Under the pieces are notes generated by a model. It was not told the origin of the DNA, ran no database searches, and saw only the letters and a list, made by a program, of their open reading frames with translations. Both the position numbers and the translations under genes were made by a program. From contig NZ_CANNGT010000002.1 in assembly GCF_947504225.1 (NCBI RefSeq), forward strand, positions 248,001 to 312,000: a stretch of DNA of 64,000 bases. The letters are read 5' to 3'. Of the stretch, positions 16,783-25,980 are shown piece after piece (position 1 is the stretch's first letter; every line of letters begins with the position of its first letter). The stretch is from Brumimicrobium ulvae. GTDB taxonomy: Bacteria; Bacteroidota; Bacteroidia; Flavobacteriales_D; Crocinitomicaceae.

Positions 16783-18186
16783 ATGAAGATCAAATTTGCA
16801 GGAGCAGCTAAAACAGTTACAGGAAGTAAACACATTATTCAGTTGTGGGACAATAAACAAGTAATGTTAGATTGTGGAATGTATCAAGGAATGGGAAAAG
16901 AAACCCACGCTTTGAATTCTGAAGACTTTGCTGATCCTGAATCTATTTCCGCCATCTTATTATCGCATGCGCATATTGATCACTCCGGACTCCTTCCAAA
17001 ATTTGTAAAAGATGGGTTTAAAGGAGCTATATTTTGTACTGAGGCAACACATGCTTTATGTGAAATTATGCTGCGTGATAGTGCCTATATTCAAGAAGCA
17101 GATGTTCGGTATTCTAACAAAAGAAACAGTCGAGAAGGTAAAGAAGCTTATGAACCTTTGTATACACACGAGGATGCTATACAGGCATTAGAACAATTCA
17201 TTATCATTGAAGAAAATGAAGTTGTACCTATTATTGACGGAGTTAAAGCCCGCTTCATTCCCAATGGACACATTCTTGGAAGCGCAGCAATTTTCTTAGA
17301 AATTGATGAAATTAGCGAACAACATACCTTGTTGTACACCGCTGATATTGGAAGGTATAATGCGACCTTGATGAAAGACCCTGAACGTCCACCACAAGCC
17401 GATTATATTATTTGTGAATCAACTTATGGTGATCGTTTGCATGACCATACTATTGATGCAGAGCAAGAGCTATTGAACACTGCACTTCATACTTTAAAAG
17501 AAAAACGAGGAAAGTTAATTATTCCTGCATTTAGTCTAGGACGAACTCAAGAATTGGTTTTCGCATTAAATAAACTCGATTTGCATGGTTTACTTCCTGA
17601 GGTTAGAATATTTGTCGATAGTCCCCTCGCCATTGATGCTACCGATATCATGCGAAGGTATTCTAACTTGTTGAATAGAGAGGTAGAACGTTTTAAAAGT
17701 GGAACCCGAAGCGATCCGTTTGGATTCAAAAAGTTGATTTATGTAAAAGAGAAACACCATTCTCAACGCATCAACACTTTAGATACACCATGTATTATTA
17801 TTTCTGCCTCTGGAATGGCTGATGCAGGACGTGTCAAGCACCATATTTATCATAGTATCGAGGAAGCAAAAAACACTATTTTATTTGTGGGATATGCTGA
17901 GCCGAATTCATTGGCGGGGCGCCTACAAAATGGTGATAAAAAAGTAACCATTTATGGAGATGAACGAAAAGTAAAAGCAGAAATTCAATACATTAAATCA
18001 TTGAGTGCACATGCTGATTACAAGGAAATGATTCAGTATTTATCAGGAAATGATTCGGGGAAAGTTAAGCGTTTATTTTTAGTTCATGGAGAAGAAAAAG
18101 TAAGTGAAAAATTCAAAGAACATTTAAAAGACAATGGATACCACAATGTGGTTATTCCCGATAAAAACCGGACGTTTAGTACATGA
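16783..18186 (+). CDS. Beta-CASP metallo-beta-lactamase ribonuclease (CPSF73/YSH1-like)
   Basis: 467 residues. The MBL zinc site is S61-H62-A63-H64-I65-D66-H67, with NGHILGSAAI and ADIGRY further on; the beta-CASP insert (about 190-390) carries IIPAFSLGRTQEL; late motifs are ISASGMADAGRVKHH and SAHADY, and the C-terminal RNA-specificity region (RMMBL) ends the protein. Proteins with this set are related to the archaeal/eukaryotic cleavage factor CPSF73 and to bacterial RNase of the YSH1 group; they cut or degrade RNA with two zinc ions. It overlaps the next gene by 4 bp (ATGA). Confidence 0.93.
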   Translation: MKIKFAGAAKTVTGSKHIIQLWDNKQVMLDCGMYQGMGKETHALNSEDFADPESISAILLSHAHIDHSGLLPKFVKDGFKGAIFCTEATHALCEIMLRDSAYIQEADVRYSNKRNSREGKEAYEPLYTHEDAIQALEQFIIIEENEVVPIIDGVKARFIPNGHILGSAAIFLEIDEISEQHTLLYTADIGRYNATLMKDPERPPQADYIICESTYGDRLHDHTIDAEQELLNTALHTLKEKRGKLIIPAFSLGRTQELVFALNKLDLHGLLPEVRIFVDSPLAIDATDIMRRYSNLLNREVERFKSGTRSDPFGFKKLIYVKEKHHSQRINTLDTPCIIISASGMADAGRVKHHIYHSIEEAKNTILFVGYAEPNSLAGRLQNGDKKVTIYGDERKVKAEIQYIKSLSAHADYKEMIQYLSGNDSGKVKRLFLVHGEEKVSEKFKEHLKDNGYHNVVIPDKNRTFST

Positions 18187-19184
18187 AAAAACATATTATA
18201 TACCATTTGATGGCTCTGCTTTTTACTGCAGGAGCTTGTCAAAACGAAGAAAAGACTCAAATAACGGAGGTTCAAACTCCACCGATGAAAGAACAACTTG
18301 TGAATTGGAGTGCAATGAATAGATCTGGTTGGAAAAACATGAGTTTTCCGGTTTGGTTCTCTCCCAAACTGATTGATTCTTTAGGAATTGACCATGTTGT
18401 TTTAGAGTTTACGAATTTTAACTTCACTGATACTTCTCTCACAGTGAGCGATACCCTACCTTACCGAAAAATCCTTATCGATTTTAGACCAAAAGGAGAG
18501 GTTCAAAAGGTTGTCATGAAAGAAATGAGTTCTGGCGTAGAAATCGGAGAGTTCATTTTTAGTTATCAAGCACACATGGATTCTTTTGGGTATTCAGCCC
18601 CTGCAGTTTCGAGCAATGTGAAGTACAGAAAAAGAAGCATGCTTTCACTGTTCAATACTTTCCAAGAACTCCAACAGTATCAAAGATTGGTTTTGGTGGA
18701 ATCAGACAGTTCATTTCTAAATTATCTTGACAAAAGCAGTAAAGAAGAAGTACATCATTATTTCATCCTTGACTCTTCATATTGGAATGTTTCATTTATT
18801 GATCAATCCTACACTCCAAAAGGTAAAAACATATTTTATTATGGATCACCAAAAGATTATATTTCCTCTTTTGCGTTGGTAAACTTAGTCGAAAAATCAA
18901 TGAATGAAGAAAAGACTTATTATCCTACAAAAGTTATAAAAAGTCAATCTTTTTATATGAATGATTTTGTTACCGAGCGTCATTATACATACGATTCCAC
19001 GGGAAGATTTACAGGTTTTTTAGACAGTTTAAAAACTTCTGCCAAGGACTTTTTGCATTTAGAAATATCCGAGGTTAATTATCACAATGACCTTCCAAAT
19101 AGTTTGCTTTTCTTTAACGAAGAAGATACCTTAAAATCTACCCCAATAAAACGGATTCAATTTCATTATGAATACGAAAAGTAA
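18183..19184 (+). CDS. Predicted lipoprotein of unknown function
   Basis: 333 residues with a short type II signal peptide ending TAGAC (C19 lipidated). The mature protein has alternating short beta strands (for example KILIDFRPKGEVQKVVMKEM, FVTERHYTYDSTGRFTGF) and no catalytic motif that I recognise. The start ATG overlaps the stop of the MBL ribonuclease gene in ATGA, so it is translated with it, which is an odd pairing of a cytoplasmic nuclease and an envelope lipoprotein. The gene ends 3 bp before the convergent SDR gene. Confidence 0.72.
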   Translation: MKKHIIYHLMALLFTAGACQNEEKTQITEVQTPPMKEQLVNWSAMNRSGWKNMSFPVWFSPKLIDSLGIDHVVLEFTNFNFTDTSLTVSDTLPYRKILIDFRPKGEVQKVVMKEMSSGVEIGEFIFSYQAHMDSFGYSAPAVSSNVKYRKRSMLSLFNTFQELQQYQRLVLVESDSSFLNYLDKSSKEEVHHYFILDSSYWNVSFIDQSYTPKGKNIFYYGSPKDYISSFALVNLVEKSMNEEKTYYPTKVIKSQSFYMNDFVTERHYTYDSTGRFTGFLDSLKTSAKDFLHLEISEVNYHNDLPNSLLFFNEEDTLKSTPIKRIQFHYEYEK

Positions 19185-19187
19185 GGA

Positions 19188-19895
19188 TTAAATTCTGTGA
19201 ATAATCCCTTCTTCCTCTGGGTGTTCGGTGTTAAGAAATTCATCTAATAATAGGGCAACCTCTTCAGGTGTTCTTAATTCGTTGTTTTCTTTTAACTGAA
19301 CAAAATCTTGACGTCGAGAAAAGTTTTCATCTTCACTTCCACGAATGTTTGTTTGCATTTTGGTGTCCACAACACCAGGGGCAACATTATAAATTTTCGT
19401 CGACTTACCGAGTTCTTTTATTTCTTCGTGTAAAGTCTCTGCAAACAGATCGATTCCGGCTTTGGAAGCACAATATGCACCCCAGGAAGGAACAGGACGT
19501 TGACCAGCGCCAGATGTGATGTTAATAATTGTATCCACATTTTCAAAACCAAAGGTTTGAAGAACATAACTACACAGGAATTGTGGAGCTACTAGATTCA
19601 CCATTGCCATATCAACGTAATGGGTTAGGGTTAATTCATGCGAACGATGAATATCACCAATAATTCCAGCATTATTAATTAAGCGAATAGGATAATTGCT
19701 TTTATCCACATGTTCCAGCAATGCGATCTCATGCAATTGCGTTTTATCTGATAAATCGCACTTAACATGCGTGAAATGCTCATGCGAAATGGAGTTATTT
19801 CGAGAAATTCCGATCACATGGTCTCCATTCTTTAAATAAAATTTTGCCAGGGCTTTCCCTATCCCTGATGAGGTTCCGGTTATTATATAAATCAT
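19188..19895 (-). CDS. Short-chain dehydrogenase/reductase
   Basis: 235 residues of classical SDR type: TGTSSGIG nucleotide motif (about 7-14), CDLSDKTQ, NNAG (about 74-77), a Ser of the ITSGAG strand and the catalytic YxxxK in YCASKAG, followed by VAPGVVDTKMQ. It acts on an unknown carbonyl or alcohol with NAD(P)H in the cytoplasm. It overlaps the stop of the upstream KtrA-like gene by 4 bp, so the two share a transcript, though a functional tie is not evident. Similarity to benzil-reductase-like SDRs (YueD) is an impression only. Confidence 0.9.
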   Translation of the reverse strand: MIYIITGTSSGIGKALAKFYLKNGDHVIGISRNNSISHEHFTHVKCDLSDKTQLHEIALLEHVDKSNYPIRLINNAGIIGDIHRSHELTLTHYVDMAMVNLVAPQFLCSYVLQTFGFENVDTIINITSGAGQRPVPSWGAYCASKAGIDLFAETLHEEIKELGKSTKIYNVAPGVVDTKMQTNIRGSEDENFSRRQDFVQLKENNELRTPEEVALLLDEFLNTEHPEEEGIIHRI

Positions 19896-20590
19896 GATTC
19901 GTTTACATCAATAAAGCGCTGTACATGTTTTGCTGTTCCAAAAACAACTAGTGTATCACGTGATTCAATCACGGTATCTCCTTTTGGAACCCCAATTACA
20001 TGTTGCTCGACTTCGTATTGACCTTTCTTTTTTATGTCGTATTCGCGCCTCATGGTTACTAATGTCAATTGATATTTATTTCTAAAATCGATATCTTCTA
20101 TGGTTCTGTTCAGCGTTCCTTTCGGAGGCTTAATTTCAGCAATTTCATATTCTTCAGAGAGTTGAAGAAAGGATAAAATGGAGGGGTTCAAAAGTTTTTC
20201 TCGAATTACAAAAGCCACCTCATCCTCTGGGGTAAGAATTTCTTTGATTCCGATTTTTTCAAGAATCAGTCGTTGATCTGCTCCATTGGCACGTGCAATA
20301 ATTCTTTTTACACCAAGGTCCATTAAATGAACGGCGGTGAGGACTGTGGCTTCAAAATTTTCACCAATGGCTACAACTGCTGCATCCATGTCTTCTAAGT
20401 TTTGAGAAGAAAGGACCTTGAAGTCTGTACTGTTTAATGTTACAGCAAAAGCCACATCATCTTTGATGCTCTCAATTTTCTCCTCGTTGTTATCGAAAGC
20501 GAAAACTTGAGCTCCTTTTTCAGCAAGTCGCCTAGCGATGTTAGATCCGTACTTTCCAACCCCAATTACTGCAAATTTATTAAACCCCAT
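19892..20590 (-). CDS. KtrA/TrkA-type RCK regulator of potassium uptake
   Basis: 232 residues with an RCK_N Rossmann domain (AVIGVGKYGSNIARRL, acidic end of strand 2 in FAFDNNEE, VVAIGENFEATVLTA) and an RCK_C domain from about residue 140 (GTLNRTIEDIDFRNKYQLTLV; GDTVIESRDTLVVFG). The length and single RCK unit match KtrA of Bacillus rather than the doubled TrkA. KtrA rings bind ATP/ADP and gate the membrane subunit KtrB; no KtrB or TrkH is within the window, so the partner must be elsewhere. Confidence 0.9.
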   Translation of the reverse strand: MGFNKFAVIGVGKYGSNIARRLAEKGAQVFAFDNNEEKIESIKDDVAFAVTLNSTDFKVLSSQNLEDMDAAVVAIGENFEATVLTAVHLMDLGVKRIIARANGADQRLILEKIGIKEILTPEDEVAFVIREKLLNPSILSFLQLSEEYEIAEIKPPKGTLNRTIEDIDFRNKYQLTLVTMRREYDIKKKGQYEVEQHVIGVPKGDTVIESRDTLVVFGTAKHVQRFIDVNES

Positions 20591-20626
20591 TTTTGTATAT
20601 TATATATTTATTATCAATGTTAAGTA

Positions 20627-21781
20627 TCAAACTAAGGCTTGTTTTAAATCGTTGATCAAGTCTTCGGCGTCTTCAACACCCACACTTAATCTAATTAAAG
20701 AATCCACAATCCCAACTTTTTGACGTTCTTTTGCTGGAATAGCAGCATGTGTCATGGTCGCTGGATGACAGGTTAAAGATTCTACTCCACCCAATGATTC
20801 TGCTAAAGAGAACACTTTAAACCTTTCCATTATGGAATGGGCTTCTTTTAAATCGTTCCCTTTTACTGAAAAAGAAATCATACCTCCAAATCCACGCATT
20901 TGCTGTTTGGCTATGGCATGACTCGGATGGTCTTCAAAACCTGGCCAATAGACTTTGTCTACTTTTGGATGACCTTTGAGAAAACGAGCGATTTTCTCAC
21001 CGTTTTCACAATGTCTTTGCATGCGCAAATGAAGTGTTTTTAATCCGCGTAAAACTAAAAAAGAATCCATAGGACCAGTTATTCCACCAGAACTGTTTTG
21101 AATTCTATAGATTTCATCCGCTATGGATTGATCATTCATTACCAAAGCACCCATCACTACATCTGAGTGGCCACCCAAATATTTCGTCGCTGAATGCATC
21201 ACAAGGTCTGCACCTAAATCCATAGGCGATTGAAGATAGGGTGTAGCAAAGGTATTGTCTACCCCCAACATGATATTCGCTTTTTTCGCAATTTTAGCTA
21301 CCGCTTCAATATCAATAATGTTCATCATTGGGTTGGTCGGTGTTTCAATCCAAATCAGTTTAGTGTTTTTATTGATCGTCTGGCTCAAATTCTTCAAATC
21401 ATTCATGGACACAAAGTGGAATTTTATACCATATTTGGCATAAACACCTGTAAATATCCTGTAGGAACCGCCATAAAGATCGTCTGTAGTGATTACCTCA
21501 TCACCAGGATTAAGCATTTTTAATAAGGCATCAATGGCTGCAACTCCACTTCCGAAACAAGCACCATATTTGGCATTTTCCAATTCAGCAATGGCTTTTT
21601 CTAAGGCATGGCGGGTTGGATTCAAAGTTCGGGAGTACCCATATCCTTTATGTTGTCCTACTTTTTCTTGGACATATGTACTGGTTTGATAAATTGGAGT
21701 CATTATGGCTCCTGTTGCAGGGTCGGGTTCCACTCCGGCGTGAATTGCCTTTGTTCCGAACTTGTACTTTCTTTCTTGCAT
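20627..21781 (-). CDS. metB: Cystathionine gamma-synthase/lyase family PLP enzyme
   Basis: 384 residues, full length for the Cys/Met metabolism PLP family. Seen: YGYSRTLNPT (substrate/PLP phosphate of the neighbouring subunit), FGSGVAAI, ETPTNP, DNTFATP, the PLP lysine K200 in HSATKYLGGHSD, and AESLGGVESL...HPATMTHA near the C-terminus. The last motif with MTHA is usual for cystathionine gamma-synthases, but lyases and synthases are hard to separate by motifs, so cystathionine gamma-lyase is a real alternative. Role: methionine or cysteine interconversion through cystathionine. A TACATTTG box on the minus strand at 21819-21812 may be its -7 element. Confidence 0.88.
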   Translation of the reverse strand: MQERKYKFGTKAIHAGVEPDPATGAIMTPIYQTSTYVQEKVGQHKGYGYSRTLNPTRHALEKAIAELENAKYGACFGSGVAAIDALLKMLNPGDEVITTDDLYGGSYRIFTGVYAKYGIKFHFVSMNDLKNLSQTINKNTKLIWIETPTNPMMNIIDIEAVAKIAKKANIMLGVDNTFATPYLQSPMDLGADLVMHSATKYLGGHSDVVMGALVMNDQSIADEIYRIQNSSGGITGPMDSFLVLRGLKTLHLRMQRHCENGEKIARFLKGHPKVDKVYWPGFEDHPSHAIAKQQMRGFGGMISFSVKGNDLKEAHSIMERFKVFSLAESLGGVESLTCHPATMTHAAIPAKERQKVGIVDSLIRLSVGVEDAEDLINDLKQALV

Positions 21782-22001
21782 CTATGATGTTAGATAATTG
21801 TGAAACACATACAAATGTAAGAAAAATAGAAGAGAAAGTCATGGTGATGAGCTAGAGGTGTAGTTCTTGGCATTAAGATGTCCTCATTGTTAAATTATTT
21901 ATTTTAGTCTTCTCCTGTTATTTTGACCTAGCACAAATTATTAATTTTAATTCTTACCATTGAAATTGAATAAATTATAAGGTTTTTTTTACTGAAAAGT
22001 T

Positions 22002-22009
22002 TATCTTTG
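22002..22009 (+). promoter_or_regulatory. Putative -7 box of the HisKA_2 kinase gene
   Basis: TATCTTTG matches TAnnTTTG, 30 bp before the ATG at 22040, which gives a leader of about 25 nt. The -33 position is only a T run, so the promoter is plausible but incomplete. Confidence 0.45.
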
Positions 22010-22039
22010 GGAGATGTTACAATTTAACAACTACTAGCT

Positions 22040-23260
22040 ATGGAGTCCTATAGCGCAGAAATGCCAAAAAACGTACTGGCTGATTTCCAGGAAAAAGCGA
22101 AATTCAGTTTTGTATGGCGTATAACATCTGTCTTTACGCTGGCGGTTTACTTGATGGCGTTGTACACTTATCTGATGGAAGATAGGTTTTTTCTATATTA
22201 CCTAACGGTAGGAATAATTACAGGAGTTGGTTTGCTTTTATTACATTTTTTCAAAAAGTATAAACCAGTAGTTCAAGGTCTTTTGTTGACTACCTGTGCT
22301 GTGTTGAACGTTTCAATTTATACCATTCCAGATGCACTTCATATTCAAGAAGCATTATGGATGGTCGTTTTAATTTTAACCGCATTTTTCACGCTAGGGA
22401 ATGTTTGGGGAACGTTTTTCTTGGTTGTCAATACACTTTTGTACGCCATCTATTATAACTTTTTGTTTGCAGGAACCGCAAACCTGAGGTTAACAATCAC
22501 CCCAGATGTTCTATTCTTTATGTCAATTGAGTTTACTATTTCCATGTTTCTTATCGGCTTTGTTATGTATCAATATAGCTTGATCAATCGTTATGCTATA
22601 ACTTATACTACTGAAGCTTATGAAAACTTAATTCGAGAGAAACAACTTGTTGAACATCAAAACAAAGAGAAAACAGTTTTACTTCAAGAAATACATCACC
22701 GTGTGAAAAACAACTTACAGGTGATTGTGAGTTTGCTAAGAATACAGTCTCGAGATTTAAAATCTGAAGAAGCAAAAAACAGTTTTCAAGATGCCATTAC
22801 TCGTATTTTGACCATGTCTTTGATCCATCAAAAACTTTATGAAAAAGACTCCTTGATGAATCTTGACATTAAAGACTACATCTCTACATTAATTAAAAAT
22901 CTTATTGAAACCGGGTCTACTCAAGGAAATGTTGAATACGTAGTGACTTCTAGTTTGAAAAGTGTAGGTACTAAAGGGATTGTCCCCTTGGGTTTAATCA
23001 TTAATGAATTGGTGAGTAACTCACTAAAACACGCTTTTAAAACATCTGGTAAAATAGAGTTAACCCTAACTCCAGATGGAGAAGATGGATTCAAAATGAC
23101 CTACTATGACAATGGGCGTTGGATTGAAAATGATTCGAGTACTTTTGGCACCCAATTGATAGAGATATTCACTGAACAATTGGATGGTTCTTATGAACGG
23201 AAATCTAATGATGAAGGGACGTATTATTATTTCACACTCAAGAAAGAGCCCGTAGAGTAG
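22040..23260 (+). CDS. Membrane-bound HisKA_2 sensor histidine kinase
   Basis: 406 residues. About six hydrophobic helices (roughly 28-190) form an integral-membrane sensor without a large extracellular loop, followed by a short coiled linker (EKQLVEHQNKEKTVLLQ), the HisKA_2 phosphoacceptor (EIHHRVKNNLQ, H219 or H220) and a HATPase_c domain (N-box INELVSNSLKHAF, G1 DNG). No response regulator gene is adjacent, so it is an orphan kinase. It probably responds to a membrane or small-molecule signal. The neighbouring MBOAT gene is only 39 bp downstream, so the kinase may be cotranscribed with the O-acetylation pair. Confidence 0.92.
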   Translation: MESYSAEMPKNVLADFQEKAKFSFVWRITSVFTLAVYLMALYTYLMEDRFFLYYLTVGIITGVGLLLLHFFKKYKPVVQGLLLTTCAVLNVSIYTIPDALHIQEALWMVVLILTAFFTLGNVWGTFFLVVNTLLYAIYYNFLFAGTANLRLTITPDVLFFMSIEFTISMFLIGFVMYQYSLINRYAITYTTEAYENLIREKQLVEHQNKEKTVLLQEIHHRVKNNLQVIVSLLRIQSRDLKSEEAKNSFQDAITRILTMSLIHQKLYEKDSLMNLDIKDYISTLIKNLIETGSTQGNVEYVVTSSLKSVGTKGIVPLGLIINELVSNSLKHAFKTSGKIELTLTPDGEDGFKMTYYDNGRWIENDSSTFGTQLIEIFTEQLDGSYERKSNDEGTYYYFTLKKEPVE

Positions 23261-23299
23261 AATAGCTACTTTATTGATTTTTTTTGTTAAAATTGTCTC

Positions 23300-24721
23300 A
23301 TGGTTTTTAGCAGTAGCTTATTTCTAGTCTACTTCCTGCCTTTGTTCTTGGTGGTGTATCACTTTATCCCAAAAGGATATAAAAACTATATTATTCTAAT
23401 TGCGAGTATTGCGTTCTACAGTTGGGGCGCGCCACTTTTCGTGTACGTAATCATCAGCTCTACAATCATTGATTTTTACCTGGTAAAAAAAATTCATTTA
23501 AGTAAAAAACCTCCTCAACGTAAGCTTTTTTTATCCTTGTCTATTTTTATTAATTTAGGATTACTGCTCTATTTCAAGTATGCTAACTTCTTTGTAGAAA
23601 ATGTTAATGCGCTGCTTGAATCTTTTGGCGCTACGCAATTGGCTTGGACTTCCGTAGCCTTACCTATTGGAATCTCATTTTATACCTTCCAAACTTTAAC
23701 CTATTCAATAGATGTGTACAGAAGAGTGCACCCACCACTAGAAAAAGTGAGCGATTACTTGCTTTATATTATGTCGTTTCCGCAAATGATTGCTGGTCCT
23801 ATTGTTCGATTTAGCGCAATCGCCGATCAGATTACCCATCGCGTAGAAACAATAGACGATAAACTGATTGGTTTTTATCGGTTTACCATAGGACTGGCAA
23901 AAAAAATATTGATTGCCAATGTGATGGGAGAACAAGCAGATTTGATTTTCAATAGCGATTTATCAGGACTAAATATGGGGAGTGCTTGGCTAGGAATGAT
24001 CGCCTATACTTTCCAAATTTACTTCGACTTTTCAGGATACTCGGATATGGCCATTGGTTTGGGAAGGATGATAGGCTTTAGATTTCCAGAGAATTTTGAC
24101 TCTCCTTATGTGTCAAAAAACATTAGTGAATTTTGGAGGCGTTGGCACATTACCTTAGGAACTTTCATGCGAGATTATTTATATATTCCGCTTGGTGGAA
24201 ATAGAGTAAATTCAAAATCGCGATTGTACTTTAATTTGTGGATGGTCTTTTTGCTTTCAGGATTATGGCATGGCGCATCATGGAACTTTGTCGTCTGGGG
24301 AGCATATCATGGGGCCTTTTTAATTCTCGACCGTGTGTTTTTAATTAACGTTTTGAATAAATTAGGTAAAGTCCCTGCTGTCCTTTTTACTTTTTTAGTG
24401 GTTATGATTGGATGGGTAATTTTCCGTTTAGAAAACATGCATGATGTTGGTGTTTATTTATCTAAACTCTTCGACTTCAATTCTTCTTTTGCCATTGATA
24501 CAATCCCCTCTTTTGTTTTCTGGGTTTTAACTGCCTTTGTCTTTTCATTTCTTACTGCATTCAAAGCGGGGAAAAAGCTAGAGTTGTTTGTTTTTTCGAA
24601 AGAATCCTACACTGTTAAATACAATATTGCTTTTACTTTTTTAGCCATCTTTTTGTTTGCCCTTTCCTTGAGCTCAATTACCGCCTCAGGATTCAATCCA
24701 TTTATTTATTTTAGATTTTAG
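23300..24721 (+). CDS. MBOAT family O-acyltransferase (AlgI/DltB-like)
   Basis: 473 residues with about 11 membrane helices. MBOAT marks: PIGISFYTFQTLTYSIDVYR, GPIVRF, YFDFSGYSDMAIGLGRMIGF, NISEFWRRWHITLGTF, and the catalytic region LSGLWHGASWNFVVWGAYHG with H324 and H337. Members such as AlgI move acetyl groups across the inner membrane for polysaccharide acetylation. The next gene begins 2 bp after the stop and encodes the SGNH-like partner, so I read the pair as an exopolysaccharide or cell-wall O-acetylation module. The polymer is unknown; no glycan synthase genes are nearby. Confidence 0.95.
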   Translation: MVFSSSLFLVYFLPLFLVVYHFIPKGYKNYIILIASIAFYSWGAPLFVYVIISSTIIDFYLVKKIHLSKKPPQRKLFLSLSIFINLGLLLYFKYANFFVENVNALLESFGATQLAWTSVALPIGISFYTFQTLTYSIDVYRRVHPPLEKVSDYLLYIMSFPQMIAGPIVRFSAIADQITHRVETIDDKLIGFYRFTIGLAKKILIANVMGEQADLIFNSDLSGLNMGSAWLGMIAYTFQIYFDFSGYSDMAIGLGRMIGFRFPENFDSPYVSKNISEFWRRWHITLGTFMRDYLYIPLGGNRVNSKSRLYFNLWMVFLLSGLWHGASWNFVVWGAYHGAFLILDRVFLINVLNKLGKVPAVLFTFLVVMIGWVIFRLENMHDVGVYLSKLFDFNSSFAIDTIPSFVFWVLTAFVFSFLTAFKAGKKLELFVFSKESYTVKYNIAFTFLAIFLFALSLSSITASGFNPFIYFRF

Positions 24722-24723
24722 GA

Positions 24724-25881
24724 ATGAGGGAAAAGAAACAACATATTGTCCTGAAAAAAGTCCTCTTTATCGGAATAGTGACTTTGCTGTTTATTCCGAT
24801 GCTGCAGCAAAACTTCCGTTTCTTTGAAGTTAAACCTTTATCAGGTGACTTTAAGCAATTAGAAAAACCCTCATTCACAAAAGCAGATTGGTGGAATGGA
24901 AAATTCCAAGAGGAATACCAAGCCTATGTCAATCAAAAAATGGGCTTCCAACCTCTATTTGTAAGGACATATAATCAACTCCATTTTTCTTTATTCAATA
25001 ATCCTAGGGCCAGTGGTGTGATCATAGGAAAGGAAAACTATTTGTTTGAAGAACAATATATTAATTCCTACTTCGGAAAGGATTTTATTGGAACACACCA
25101 AATTGAGGAAAAGATCAGAAAACTCAACAAAATCAAAGATACTTTAGCGCAAAAAGAGATCAATCTTTTACTTGTTTTAGCTCCTGGAAAAGGAAGTTTT
25201 TACCCAGAATTTATTCCCGATAGTTACCAGTTTACTGAAAGAACAACCACAAATTATGAAGTTTACAGGAGTGAGATTTTAAAAACAGACTTGCACTTCA
25301 TCGATTTTAATCAATACTTCATTGAAAATAAAAATACCTCAGCCTATCCGTTGATGGCCAAAACAGGAATTCATTGGAGTAAATATGCAGAATTACTTGT
25401 TGCAGATTCTATAATCAATTATGTAAACACCCTCAATGTTGAATTTCTGGCCCCAAAACTATTGATTGGAGAAGTAAAAACCTCAACAAAAATGTGGGAT
25501 ACTGATGGGGATATTGAAAAAGCAATGAATTTACTTTTTAGGATCAGAAACCATGAGATGGCTTATCCAGCATATCAATTTTCAGAAAAAAGCGCTGCAA
25601 CATCCCCTCGTGTGTTGACCATTGCTGATAGTTTTTATTGGGGATTGTTTAATATTGGCGTCTCCAGAGATGCATTCGATGATGGGCAGTTCTGGTATTA
25701 TAGCCAACAAATTTATCCAGATAGTTTTGAGGCTCCCAAAAATGTGGAAGACATCAACATCATTGAAGAAGTCGAGAAAAATGATGTCGTGATGATTTTA
25801 GCCACAGAAGGAAACCTATATAAATTTGCTTTTGGTTTTATAGATCAATTGTATGAGGCTTATTTTCCCACCAATAATTAA
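24724..25881 (+). CDS. AlgX/AlgJ-like SGNH-fold O-acetylation protein
   Basis: 385 residues with an N-terminal membrane anchor (about 12-30). GKENYLFEEQYI and LVLAPGKGSFYPE give the family look of AlgX/AlgJ. Catalytic candidates are the serine in TIADSFYWGLFN and the histidine in GIHWSKYAE, matching the D-x-x-HW pattern of this family. The protein would take the acetyl group delivered by the MBOAT partner and place it on a polymer in the periplasm. The start ATG is 2 bp after the MBOAT stop, so the genes are tightly coupled. Exact substrate unknown. Confidence 0.85.
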   Translation: MREKKQHIVLKKVLFIGIVTLLFIPMLQQNFRFFEVKPLSGDFKQLEKPSFTKADWWNGKFQEEYQAYVNQKMGFQPLFVRTYNQLHFSLFNNPRASGVIIGKENYLFEEQYINSYFGKDFIGTHQIEEKIRKLNKIKDTLAQKEINLLLVLAPGKGSFYPEFIPDSYQFTERTTTNYEVYRSEILKTDLHFIDFNQYFIENKNTSAYPLMAKTGIHWSKYAELLVADSIINYVNTLNVEFLAPKLLIGEVKTSTKMWDTDGDIEKAMNLLFRIRNHEMAYPAYQFSEKSAATSPRVLTIADSFYWGLFNIGVSRDAFDDGQFWYYSQQIYPDSFEAPKNVEDINIIEEVEKNDVVMILATEGNLYKFAFGFIDQLYEAYFPTNN

Positions 25882-25980
25882 ACCTATTAATTGCGGGTCA
25901 AGCAGTACTTTAAACGCAATTCACCAAAAAATCGATTATATTCGTCAACATTTTTCACTTACATGTGTTAGCATACGAGA

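Noticed and set aside
18134..18322. Short ORF spanning the MBL end and lipoprotein start
   Set aside because: Out of frame with both proteins; typical overlap noise.
21230..21523. Plus-strand ORFs inside metB
   Set aside because: Shadows of the PLP enzyme frame.
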